Shown here in pieces: positions 1 to 11,609 of a DNA stretch of 11,609 bases; the first letter of the stretch is position 1, and every line of letters begins with the position of its first letter. The position numbers and the translations under genes were made by a program. The stretch covers positions 1 through 11,609 of the forward strand of contig JAUNXM010000055.1 of NCBI GenBank assembly GCA_030539815.1, in the 5' to 3' direction. Under the pieces are notes generated by a model. It was not told where the DNA came from. It worked only from the letters and a program-made list of their open reading frames with translations, and did no database searches. Origin of the DNA: Methanobacterium sp. (GTDB lineage: Archaea; Methanobacteriota; Methanobacteria; Methanobacteriales; Methanobacteriaceae).

Positions 1-9
1 ATGTTTGTA

Positions 10-21
10 GATATAAATATC
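10..21 (+). promoter_or_regulatory. Candidate TATA box (box A) for dapL
   Basis: The AT-rich core gatataaatatc lies about 60 nt upstream of the dapL ATG, and its arms gatat/atatc are self-complementary. An archaeal transcript would start about 25 nt downstream, near position 40, leaving a leader of about 40 nt that includes the ribosome binding site. A second TATA-like string (ttatatt) near 39-45 is an alternative. The call rests on position and composition only. Confidence 0.35.
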
Positions 22-66
22 TAAAAAAATTACTTTTCTTATATTGTTATCAGATTGATAAATAAT

Positions 67-75
67 AGAGGAGTG
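67..75 (+). promoter_or_regulatory. Ribosome binding site of dapL
   Basis: The purine-rich agaggagtg precedes the ATG at 83 with normal archaeal spacing. It supports that ATG as the start and argues that the gene is, or recently was, translated. Confidence 0.6.
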
Positions 76-82
76 TTAAAAT

Positions 83-1315
<1,233 letters not shown>

Positions 1316-1337
1316 AAATTATTTGAACTTCCTGTAA

Positions 1338-1366
1338 ATGATAGGAAAATCATCTAATTTTTTTTT
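1338..1366 (+). terminator. Terminator after dapL
   Basis: A short hairpin (atgat at 1338-1342 pairs with atcat at 1349-1353, 6-nt loop) is followed by a run of nine T at 1358-1366, about 40 nt after the dapL TAA. U-tracts are the main intrinsic termination signal in archaea, so the T-run matters more than the weak stem. Confidence 0.5.
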
Positions 1367-1388
1367 ATTACCCAAATCACTTTTTTCA

Positions 1389-1426
1389 AAACTATTATTT
1401 TGGATATAAACTATTATTTTGGATAT
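1389..1426. repeat. Perfect 19-bp tandem duplication
   Basis: The unit aaactattattttggatat occurs twice without mismatch or gap (1389-1407 and 1408-1426). It lies between the convergent ends of dapL and rmlD. The perfect identity suggests a recent slippage duplication. No function is evident. Confidence 0.8.
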
Positions 1427-1540
1427 TTTATTTTGAAATGCTTAAAAAATTGGTATAAAATATAAAAAAAGGAGATTTGAATTGATAAAAGAGTATTTAT
1501 AAAATAGGGAAAAATGGAAAAGGGAAAAATAGAGTAGGAT

Positions 1541-1568
1541 AAATAGAAAAATATTCTATTTAATTTTT

Positions 1569-1570
<2 letters not shown>
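1541..1570. terminator. Hairpin at the rmlD 3' end, possibly bidirectional terminator
   Basis: aaatagaa (1541-1548) and ttctattt (1554-1561) form a perfect 8-bp stem with a 5-nt loop. On the + strand it is followed by seven T (1564-1570) that run into the rmlD stop codon. On the - strand the hairpin comes 7 nt after the rmlD TAA and is followed by pyrimidine-rich, T-rich DNA. It can therefore serve rmlD and also catch read-through from dapL. Confidence 0.5.
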
Positions 1571-2405
<835 letters not shown>

Positions 2406-2470
2406 TTTCTCAACCTGTGTAAAAAACTCATTTTAAAGGTGTTACTAAAAATTTTTTTAATGAAATTTAT

Positions 2471-2504
2471 TATCAGATATTTCTTTTATGTATCCGATAT
2501 TTCT
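2471..2504. repeat. Paired 14-nt direct repeat upstream of rmlD
   Basis: tatcagatatttct (2471-2484) and tatccgatatttct (2491-2504) differ at one base and start exactly 20 nt apart, about two helical turns. They lie 66-99 nt upstream of the rmlD start. This arrangement fits a pair of regulator sites, but chance repetition in AT-rich DNA is possible. Confidence 0.4.
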
Positions 2505-2526
2505 CTATCCCTATTAATAATAAAAT

Positions 2527-2567
2527 TTTAAAGTAAATTATAATATTATAAGCTTTAAAGTAAATTA
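2527..2567. repeat. 14-nt direct repeat in the argJ-rmlD gap
   Basis: tttaaagtaaatta occurs perfectly at 2527-2540 and again at 2554-2567, 27 nt apart, just downstream of the argJ stop codon. Function is unknown. The low complexity of the sequence limits its significance. Confidence 0.45.
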
Positions 2568-2600
2568 AATATTTTTAAAGCCCAAAAAAATATTCATGGT

Positions 2601-3794
2601 TTAAGTAGAATATTCTGAATTGATGCGCACGTAATCATAACTAAGATCACAACCATAAGCAGTTGCTTCGTAGTTTCCAAGGGCCAGATCAACAATTATT
2701 TTTATTTCTTCCCTTTCCATTATGCTTTCGGCTATTTCTAGCTCTTCGGTTCCTTCAAATCCCCTAATCTTCCCTTTATTCACAATGTCCACCTGGCGAT
2801 CCCCTTCTTCTAGACGTACACTGATTGTTTCTTCATCCACCACCGCTCCTGAGTATCCTACAGCAGCTACAATTCGCCCCCAGTTAGGATCAGCTCCAAA
2901 AAGGGCAGTTTTAACCAGAGGTGATTTTACAATGGATTTTGCTGCCATTCTGGCTTCATCCAATGATTGAGCACCTTTAACCTGTACTTCCATGAATTTA
3001 GTTGCTCCTTCCCCATCATGAGCCATCATCCGAGCTAATTGACTGCAGAGGTAATCCAGTGCTTTTTGAAAGTTATCATCTAGATTTCCCTGCCCTGGTC
3101 GGGACATTAGGATTACTATATCATTGGTACTCTCATCACCATCCACAACCACCATGTTGTATGTTTTTTCCACTGATTTTTTCAATGCTTCTTCAAGTTC
3201 TGAAGGGCTGGCCTCGATATCTGTGGTTATAAACGAGAGCATAGTGCCCATGTTAGGTGCAATCATTCCCGAACCCTTGGCTATGCCCCCAATACAGATT
3301 TTTTTACCATTATTAAGGGTGGTTTCAACTGCAAACTCTTTTGGATAAGTATCAGTAGTCATTATGGCCTCTGCAGCATTTTTTGATGCTTCAAATGAGT
3401 TTTCTAGCCTGCGCAGGGCATCGGTGATGAGTCTACTGATGAGGGGTAGGGGTAACTGTCGACCGATAATTCCAGTGGAAGCCACCGCAACATCATCTAA
3501 GGGTACACGTACGCCTTCAGCTACCTGTGAAGCCATGAGCTTTGCATGATCAATTCCTTCATTACCAGTGAAACAATTGGCATTACCACTGTTTGCCACT
3601 ATTGCTGAGAGTTTACCATCTTTGACAGCTTCTCGAGTGAGAACAATAGGAGCAGCTTGCACTTTGTTATTGGTGAACACTGCTGCCGCACTACATTCAG
3701 GGTAATGAATAATTGCGACGCCATAATTATCTTCACAGGCCCCAGCTGCCTTCACACCCTCCACAGCACATATTCCACCTTCAATTTTTTTCAT
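2601..3794 (-). CDS. argJ: Glutamate N-acetyltransferase / ornithine acetyltransferase (ArgJ)
   Basis: ArgJ moves the acetyl group from N-acetylornithine to glutamate, recycling it in arginine synthesis; some members also use acetyl-CoA. The 397-residue product has normal family length. It shows the oxyanion-hole STGIIG (Ser106-Thr107-Gly108), KGSGMIAPN (173-181), and the self-cleavage and nucleophile site at Gly183-Thr184 in NMGTMLSF. It also has DGDESTND (218-225), GADPNWGR (310-317) and the C-terminal INSEYST with Asn392 and Thr397. The precursor is expected to cleave itself before Thr184 into alpha and beta chains. The residue before Thr184 is Gly rather than the Ala of the common ATML motif. 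The start is ATG at 3794, preceded by gggtgtga. Whether it is mono- or bifunctional cannot be told from sequence. Confidence 0.95.
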   Translation of the reverse strand: MKKIEGGICAVEGVKAAGACEDNYGVAIIHYPECSAAAVFTNNKVQAAPIVLTREAVKDGKLSAIVANSGNANCFTGNEGIDHAKLMASQVAEGVRVPLDDVAVASTGIIGRQLPLPLISRLITDALRRLENSFEASKNAAEAIMTTDTYPKEFAVETTLNNGKKICIGGIAKGSGMIAPNMGTMLSFITTDIEASPSELEEALKKSVEKTYNMVVVDGDESTNDIVILMSRPGQGNLDDNFQKALDYLCSQLARMMAHDGEGATKFMEVQVKGAQSLDEARMAAKSIVKSPLVKTALFGADPNWGRIVAAVGYSGAVVDEETISVRLEEGDRQVDIVNKGKIRGFEGTEELEIAESIMEREEIKIIVDLALGNYEATAYGCDLSYDYVRINSEYST

Positions 3795-3838
3795 ATTGTC
3801 ACACCCTTTTATTTATTCTAATTCTCTTAATTCGGGTA

Positions 3839-3868
3839 TTGAATAATTCAAATGAACAGATAAATAAT
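3839..3868 (-). promoter_or_regulatory. Candidate argJ promoter with palindromic operator
   Basis: On the - strand a TATA-like attatttat (3860-3868) lies about 65 nt upstream of the argJ ATG. It is followed by the palindrome ttgaat-t-attcaa (3839-3851; 6-bp arms, 1-nt centre). The predicted transcription start is near 3837, so a protein bound to the palindrome would block initiation. The half-sites resemble TGAAT/ATTCA of bacterial ARG boxes, but the spacing is 1 instead of 4, so I do not call it an ARG box. Confidence 0.35.
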
Positions 3869-4000
3869 TTTGATATAATTTTGATTAAATAACTAAATAA
3901 TATATTATAATTTGTTCAATAATAAGTTAATGGATTTAAATTAACGAGAACACTCATTAAATAGTTTGTTTTCTATTGTATTCTCATGAATTTTATAGGT

Positions 4001-4318
4001 TTAGTTGGTCTGATTGGTCTGATTGGTTATGGGTGTATTGTTTGGGGGGTTGGTTTTCGGTTCTTCGTAAACTTCCTCGGAAGTGGAAGGATTTGCTGGA
4101 GTTTGTACCGTAGTTTGGGTGTTGGTGGTATTGGGATTCGTGGTATTTTTCATATTGTAAACCACAGGTAAATCACTGGGTGTGCTAATGTTCAAACCAG
4201 GATATTCAGTATTTTTTAGGTTAAAGTTTGTGAGCATGCTAGCCCCAGTTCCGAATCCAAATGCAATTAAGGATATTACCAGGGCGACTGCTACTTTTCC
4301 CTTTAATTCTTCTTTCAT
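4001..4318 (-). CDS. Small membrane-anchored, Asn/Thr/Pro-rich surface protein
   Basis: No family is recognised. With the ATG at 4318 the product has 105 residues. A short charged N-terminus (MKEELKGK) is followed by one hydrophobic segment (about residues 7-29, VAVALVISLIAFGFG core), consistent with an uncleaved signal anchor. The tail of about 75 residues is low in complexity, rich in Asn, Thr and Pro, and should lie outside the cell. It contains six N-X-S/T glycosylation sequons (Asn43, 58, 63, 93, 99, 102); the last ones come from a short tandem DNA repeat (ggtctgatt twice, 4007-4024). An in-frame TTG at 4327 would add three residues, but the ATG is preferred. A TATA-like box at 4349-4357 would give almost no leader. 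It may be a minor cell-surface glycoprotein; this is inference from composition. Confidence 0.6.
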   Translation of the reverse strand: MKEELKGKVAVALVISLIAFGFGTGASMLTNFNLKNTEYPGLNISTPSDLPVVYNMKNTTNPNTTNTQTTVQTPANPSTSEEVYEEPKTNPPNNTPITNQTNQTN

Positions 4319-4338
4319 TATTACCAAGCCTTAATATT

Positions 4339-4367
4339 GAGTGAGTGAATTTATTAAAAAATCACTC
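4339..4367 (-). terminator. Terminator of the five-gene operon overlapping a promoter-like box
   Basis: On the - strand gagtga/tcactc arms (4362-4367 and 4339-4344) enclose a T6 run (4356-4361) about 50 nt after the palm gene's TGA. The same bases include ttaataaat (4349-4357), which could be a TATA box for the small gene starting at 4318. The two roles may be stacked. Neither is proven. Confidence 0.3.
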
Positions 4368-4416
4368 CGAAGGTTTTATTCAATCAATCCGGGTTTATTA
4401 GGAGTAATTAGAATGA

Positions 4417-5625
4417 TCATGCGGTGAGGGCATATAACATTGCCAGTACAATGGCTACCAGACCAAACTCCCAGTATCCCACGTTCCAACCGATAAGTGT
4501 GACCAGGAAGACAAAAACAAAGATCAGTACTACCCGTCCGGTTTTCTCTTGTAGGAATTCAATAACCGCACGGCTGAATTCTGATGGAACGTAATAAGCG
4601 TATATTCCGTCAGCCAGGTCAAAAACCATAACTGGTGAGTTGTTCCAGATCTTGATGTCATCTGCCATCTGGGCTCTTTCCCCTGCTTCTCGACGACTTT
4701 TTCCAATTCCCACCCTGAGTCTGGCACCATTGTTCAGAGCATGCCATGATGAGTCAATTCCCGCCCGGAGTGCCGCATCCTTGGTGGGGAGGTTGGCAAT
4801 AAGGTCATCCCCACCTTCTCGGTATCCTTCAATTTTACCTTTGCAATCTTTCTCAATGAAATCTTTGATTTCATTCATGATCTCCACCAGCCGGTCCCGG
4901 CCCTGTTCTTCAATGAACTGAGTGGAGTCAAAAGCATCAATAAAGAGGTAATTATCGTAAACGGCAGGGGTTCCTTCCAGTTTACTTATTTTACTGGAGA
5001 ATACTATGGCAAATTCACCACCCAATTTGGTGAATCCCACTCCCGATGTTTTTCCAATTTGTTTGTTGAGGTTGATGGATCTTTCAATGGATGCTGCTCC
5101 AGTCATTCCAACTGCAGCACGGACATCAATGTCTGATTCCATCCCCATCTTTATTAGTTCCACACCAACCCGGATTGCATCGTTTTTTGATAAAAGCCTG
5201 GATACTATCTCGGTATTACTCCTTTCTACAATAATACCGTTTTCTTTCTTGATGAACTGAACAAATTGGTCGATTATCCGTTTGTTGCCCCCAAACACTT
5301 CCACATAAAGGTAACGGTCACTTCCCATTATGATGTTACTTAACAGAGCGTATTCGTTTACATCGTTTTCAGCGGATTTGATTTCAACGAAACGACGATT
5401 CTCAGGTATATTACCCCGTCCAACCTCTTTTAAAAGGTTTTGAAAAATGTTTTCCGTGGTTATATTAGCCCTTTCTATTTCCAAAAGCATGGTACGAGTG
5501 TAATTTACCATTTCCACGTATTCCGTTTCTTTTTCGTTGGTGGGGTAATATTTAGTACCAATACTTAAAACCCGGTGTTTTAAGAGGAAACCGAATAACG
5601 TTCTCAACAAGTAGTTGCCTGCCAT
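4417..5625 (-). CDS. Membrane-anchored tandem palm-domain protein with GGDD (GTP cyclohydrolase III-like)
   Basis: The 402-residue protein holds two copies of a palm/ferredoxin-like fold. The C-terminal copy (about 225-340) has LFIDAFDSTQF with Asp230 and Asp233 as likely metal ligands, GYREGGDDLIANL with GGDD at 271-274, and LRVGIGKSRREAGERA (303-318). That order matches archaeal GTP cyclohydrolase III (GGDN, then GIGIGK) and recalls Cas10 and minimal CRISPR polymerase palms. The N-terminal copy (about 103-190) repeats the pattern (SKNDAIRVGVELIKMG, VRAAVGM) but has RSNTE in place of GGDD, so it looks inactive. Residues 364-400 form two membrane helices, so the catalytic part is probably cytoplasmic and membrane-tethered. 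It is coupled to the NYN gene (TAG directly before ATG, ggaggag at 5634-5640). It may be a nucleotide cyclase or cyclohydrolase; substrate and product are unknown. It is not canonical ArfA, which lacks a membrane anchor. Confidence 0.7.
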   Translation of the reverse strand: MAGNYLLRTLFGFLLKHRVLSIGTKYYPTNEKETEYVEMVNYTRTMLLEIERANITTENIFQNLLKEVGRGNIPENRRFVEIKSAENDVNEYALLSNIIMGSDRYLYVEVFGGNKRIIDQFVQFIKKENGIIVERSNTEIVSRLLSKNDAIRVGVELIKMGMESDIDVRAAVGMTGAASIERSINLNKQIGKTSGVGFTKLGGEFAIVFSSKISKLEGTPAVYDNYLFIDAFDSTQFIEEQGRDRLVEIMNEIKDFIEKDCKGKIEGYREGGDDLIANLPTKDAALRAGIDSSWHALNNGARLRVGIGKSRREAGERAQMADDIKIWNNSPVMVFDLADGIYAYYVPSEFSRAVIEFLQEKTGRVVLIFVFVFLVTLIGWNVGYWEFGLVAIVLAMLYALTA

Positions 5626-7399
<1,774 letters not shown>

Positions 7400-7752
7400 T
7401 TAACTTAACCTCAGGATAGCCTCAGCCAGGTCTCCACCAGTTTCTTCCAATGTTTTTCTGGCTTCTTCAGGGTTGGCTCCAGTCTGAGTGGCTACTAAAT
7501 CCACATCATCATCAGGAATTATGAGTTCTGTTTCTATCTTTCTTTCCTTGGTTTTTCCAGATATCTGGTAGGTGTCTTGACCCATGAAGTTCATACGGTT
7601 TACCTTGGGATTGGCAATTACCAGTTCTTTGTTTTTAAATTTAATGACAACTTCAGTTACACCTTTAACATCTTTCATGTCCATGCCCATTTGTTTCATG
7701 GCTCTCTGCATTTGTTTTAACTGTTTGGGGTTCATGCCTGCGCTGGGTAACA

Positions 7753-7753
<1 letters not shown>
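7400..7753 (-). CDS. nac: Nascent polypeptide-associated complex protein (archaeal NAC)
   Basis: Archaeal NAC forms a homodimer that contacts ribosomes and nascent chains at the exit tunnel. This 117-residue protein has a Met- and Gln-rich basic N-terminus (MNPKQLKQMQRAMKQMGM, residues 7-24) likely to contact the ribosome. A beta-rich NAC domain follows (about 30-75, with ELVIANPKVNRM and TYQISGK), then a C-terminal UBA domain (about 81-117, VATQTGANPEEARKTLEE). The length fits the archaeal family. Its ATG overlaps the tgtA stop by one base (TAATG), with AGGAGG at 7760-7765 inside tgtA, so it should be translated together with tgtA. Confidence 0.95.
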
Positions 7754-9759
<2,006 letters not shown>

Positions 9760-9764
9760 ATTTC

Positions 9765-9770
9765 TCACCT
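9765..9770 (-). promoter_or_regulatory. Ribosome binding site deciding the tgtA start
   Basis: AGGTGA on the - strand is 5 nt from the TTG at 9759. The GTG at 9768 falls inside this motif, so using it as the start would leave tgtA without a ribosome binding site. Starting at TTG gives MNFEIKY, which lines up with known archaeal N-termini of the form KFEIK. Confidence 0.6.
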
Positions 9771-9799
9771 TTACAATTAAATTGATTTAATGGATTAAT

Positions 9800-9855
9800 A
9801 CCAATAATAAATAGATTTTAACTACAGTTGAGCACTCATCTTAAAGTTTTATAAT
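9800..9855 (-). promoter_or_regulatory. Candidate promoter region of the tgtA operon
   Basis: Two TATA-like boxes face the operon: ttataaaa (about 9847-9854) and tttattat (about 9803-9810). The proximal one would start RNA near 9780, leaving a leader of about 20 nt; the distal one gives about 65 nt. Both are judged on composition and spacing only. Confidence 0.35.
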
Positions 9856-9900
9856 CCAATCTTTTTTCAAAATACTGTGTTTAAATAATTTTTTAATCTT

Positions 9901-11157
9901 TCAGTTTTTAAAATTACCATTAGTAATTATCTCCAACCTTTTTTCCATCTCCATGATCCTGGCCCTTGAAGTAGATAGTCTTCCACTTCCACAGTTACAA
10001 ATACAATTTGAATACTGGGGACAAACCAAGTACCTAGATTTTAATGAATTTAAATCATCAATATTGAACTTTTCCAGGTTTTTTAGCACCCGTCTTTTCT
10101 GGCGCACATCATCAGAAGCCATTGCCAAGTATATAGGTGTTTTAACAGTTGAGGGAAGTTTAGAGACTCCCCTTATTTCCATTCTTTCCACCTGTCTGTT
10201 TTCAGTTATCTTTTCAGAAGAGAGATTAAATTCTGGATCCCGGTAAGGTATTCCAGCATCGGAGAGGGCAATCATACGCTCATCAATATCCCCTAATGAT
10301 TTTGGAATTCTTTTTTGAAGGGGGGATGCCACGGTTCCTCCGTTTCTCCCCATGGCTGGCCCTTCACCCACCTCCAGACCGGCATCCAGAAGTGCATATC
10401 TTACTGGTGCTGCTGAGGTGTAAGTTAAAATGATCCCATCATCCTTAAGTAAGCTTCTAACACGGGAGAGTAATTCTCTACTGTAAAGCTCAGGGGTCCG
10501 GGCTGGACTAAAAGGATCCAGATAAACTACATCGTATTTCTGGATTTCTGGAATATTCATTATTATTTTACGGGCATCATCACAGTGCACACGTATCTGC
10601 ACTGAATCGGGTATCTCCGTTTCCACGGCAGGAAATATAAGATACCCCTTAAGAATAAGATAGTTTTCAATGGCTTTTTTTACTATCTCATGAGATTCTG
10701 AGGGACTGGGTATTATTATGGATGCCGCCAGGGTTTCCCATGATATTTCAACCAAGTCCATCTCTAAATATTCCAATCCATCATCCATTAAAAATTCAAT
10801 ACCACCAATAGTATCCAGAGTTGCCGCGGCATTAAAACCCAGACCACTACAAATATCAAGGATTGAAACAGATTTCTTACCATTAATACCTGCAGGTTCT
10901 GCAAATTTCTGGCGAGCCTCGCTGAGAGCACCATGGGTAGTGTGCATTGTTTCTGAAGAATCACCCCTACTCTCTGACTTAAAGGTGAATGTACCATCAT
11001 CAGTTTTCACCAGGAACTCCTTGATTCGGTTAGCAGCAAATAAACGTGCATTTATATCTCCCTGTTTCTCCTTTGAAGACCATTCCCTTACTAATTGTAT
11101 GATCTCTTCTTGTAATGTTAAAGGGACATAATCTGTATTTGATTTAATTTTTTGCAT
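9901..11157 (-). CDS. MnmC2-like SAM-dependent tRNA (mnm5U34) methyltransferase with Cys-rich tail
   Basis: The protein has 418 residues. The core matches the methyltransferase half of bacterial MnmC, which makes 5-methylaminomethyluridine at wobble position 34. ETMHTTHGALSEARQKF (70-85) is the family entry motif. SILDICSGLGFNA (98-110) is the SAM loop, LVEIS (135-139) the acidic strand end, CDDAR (192-196), and YLDPFSPARTPELYS (212-226) the conserved active-site motif. AGIPYRDPE (301-309) is also characteristic. The FAD oxidase half of bacterial MnmC is absent. The C-terminal part (about 330-418) ends in a basic region with Cys379, Cys385, Cys387 and Cys389 (C-x5-C-x-C-x-C), which may bind zinc or an iron-sulfur cluster. 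The start is ATG at 11157 with aagga about 9 nt upstream. It is separate from the tgtA operon (132-nt gap or more) but shares its tRNA theme. Confidence 0.8.
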   Translation of the reverse strand: MQKIKSNTDYVPLTLQEEIIQLVREWSSKEKQGDINARLFAANRIKEFLVKTDDGTFTFKSESRGDSSETMHTTHGALSEARQKFAEPAGINGKKSVSILDICSGLGFNAAATLDTIGGIEFLMDDGLEYLEMDLVEISWETLAASIIIPSPSESHEIVKKAIENYLILKGYLIFPAVETEIPDSVQIRVHCDDARKIIMNIPEIQKYDVVYLDPFSPARTPELYSRELLSRVRSLLKDDGIILTYTSAAPVRYALLDAGLEVGEGPAMGRNGGTVASPLQKRIPKSLGDIDERMIALSDAGIPYRDPEFNLSSEKITENRQVERMEIRGVSKLPSTVKTPIYLAMASDDVRQKRRVLKNLEKFNIDDLNSLKSRYLVCPQYSNCICNCGSGRLSTSRARIMEMEKRLEIITNGNFKN

Positions 11158-11455
11158 GAGAATAGTTCCTTAATTCATATTTAGAACTTATGCCAGATGA
11201 TATAGGTCAGAATATTAAAAAATGGTTAATAATTGAAACTTCTTTAACGGATAGTGATTCAATACTCCGCAAATACTATCCACTAAAATTTTAATAAGAA
11301 CTTTTTAATCCTTAATTGTTATAATTATCTTCATAAAACCACTTAAAATTGCAGATAAATTTATCTATTAAATAATTAATATCATTTAAATCAATCCAAT
11401 TTTTCAAATGTATCCATTGAAAATTTCAAATTAATCTATTGATAAAATTTTTCTA

Positions 11456-11602
11456 TTAACCAGCCTTTATCATTATTTACTTAAATTTATTTAGTTTGCA
11501 TTCTTGCATTCCATAAATTAAAAGATTAAATTTTTAGAAGATAAAATTGAAAGTTTTTATAAAAATGTTTCAACAGGATTGATAATAATAAAGACTGGTT
11601 AA
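11456..11602. repeat. 21-bp imperfect inverted repeat, arms 105 bp apart
   Basis: The left arm 11456-11476 (beginning ttaaccag) and the right arm 11582-11602 (ending ctggttaa) match as reverse complements at 19 of 21 positions. The right arm lies where transcription from the TATA-like box at 11554-11566 would begin. The arms could be operator sites or remnants of a small mobile element. Confidence 0.55.
11554..11566 (+). promoter_or_regulatory. TATA-like box for a gene to the right of the window
   Basis: tttttataaaaat fits an archaeal box A. It points to a transcription start near 11586-11590 and so to a rightward gene beginning outside the window. The gene itself is not visible. Confidence 0.35.
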
Positions 11603-11609
11603 ATATTTA

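Larger units (their letters stand above)
11158..11609. other. AT-rich intergenic region without a convincing gene
   Basis: This 452-nt stretch is very AT-rich. It holds the leader of the methyltransferase gene (TATA-like cctatatc on the - strand near 11198-11205). A 34-codon ATG frame on the + strand (11190-11294) lacks a ribosome binding site. A 7-bp inverted repeat ggatagt/actatcc lies at 11249-11255 and 11275-11281, and a 21-bp imperfect inverted repeat and an outward-facing promoter-like box lie at the right end. I see no tRNA or other RNA gene. Confidence 0.6.

Noticed and set aside
1482..1502. Tiny frame after aaggagat (TTG start, six codons)
   Set aside because: Too short and ends at once in TAA; probably a chance purine-rich motif.
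3839..3851. Bacterial ARG box upstream of argJ
   Set aside because: The half-sites look similar but the spacer is one base, not four, and ArgR is not established in this lineage.
3986..4171. Rightward open frame opposite the small surface protein
   Set aside because: Its Gly/Ile/Val/Phe-rich product is the mirror of the Asn/Thr/Pro-rich coding strand; the leftward frame has a sensible anchor and start.
4417..5625. CRISPR type III or Panoptes-like defence system because of the GGDD palm
   Set aside because: No CRISPR repeats, Cas proteins, CARF effector or separate two-membrane-helix effector are present, and the neighbours are housekeeping genes. The tandem-palm layout fits GTP cyclohydrolase III better.
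9766..9768. GTG at 9768 as the tgtA start
   Set aside because: The GTG is inside the AGGTGA ribosome binding site and has no such site upstream; TTG at 9759 is better placed.
11249..11281. ggatagt/actatcc inverted repeat as a terminator
   Set aside because: A 7-bp stem with a 19-nt loop and no clean T-run next to it; weak support in either direction.

Overview
The window looks like a chromosomal segment from a methanogenic archaeon of the Methanobacteriales, most likely Methanobacterium or a close relative. The evidence is an archaeosine-type tRNA-guanine transglycosylase with a PUA domain, an archaeal NAC, a DapL-type LL-diaminopimelate aminotransferase, AT-rich intergenic DNA with archaeal TATA-like boxes, and AGGTGA/GGAGG ribosome binding sites with frequent TTG starts. 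This assignment rests on family recognition; no search was run.

Layout: only one gene, dapL (83-1315), reads rightwards. All other genes read leftwards. Downstream of dapL is a convergent intergenic stretch with U-tract and hairpin terminators, then rmlD (dTDP-4-dehydrorhamnose reductase, 1569-2405), argJ (ornithine acetyltransferase, 2601-3794) and a small surface-anchored Asn/Thr-rich protein (4001-4318). Next, in transcription order from right to left, is a compact five-gene operon: tgtA, nac, a calcineurin-like phosphoesterase, an NYN/PIN ribonuclease-like protein, and a membrane-anchored protein with two palm (ferredoxin-like) domains, the second carrying GGDD. Junctions inside this operon are a 1-nt overlap, 0 nt, 4 nt and 0 nt. 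The last gene (9901-11157) is an MnmC2-like tRNA methyltransferase with a C-terminal cysteine cluster. The final 450 nt hold no convincing gene, but contain a 21-bp imperfect inverted repeat and a promoter-like box facing out of the window.

How the genes relate: DapL and ArgJ serve lysine/diaminopimelate and arginine synthesis, and RmlD supplies dTDP-rhamnose for surface glycans. TgtA and the MnmC2-like enzyme modify tRNA, and NAC binds nascent chains, so the right half has a translation theme. The phosphoesterase, NYN and palm genes are the least understood part. Phosphodiesterase-like, RNase-like and nucleotide-cyclase-like folds are encoded back to back and translationally coupled, which suggests an uncharacterised RNA- or nucleotide-handling module linked to translation.

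Two sequence oddities stand out. First, dapL is full length (410 codons) except for one in-frame TAG at codon 99. Second, the only other TAG stop, that of the NYN gene, is followed directly and in frame by the ATG of the palm gene.
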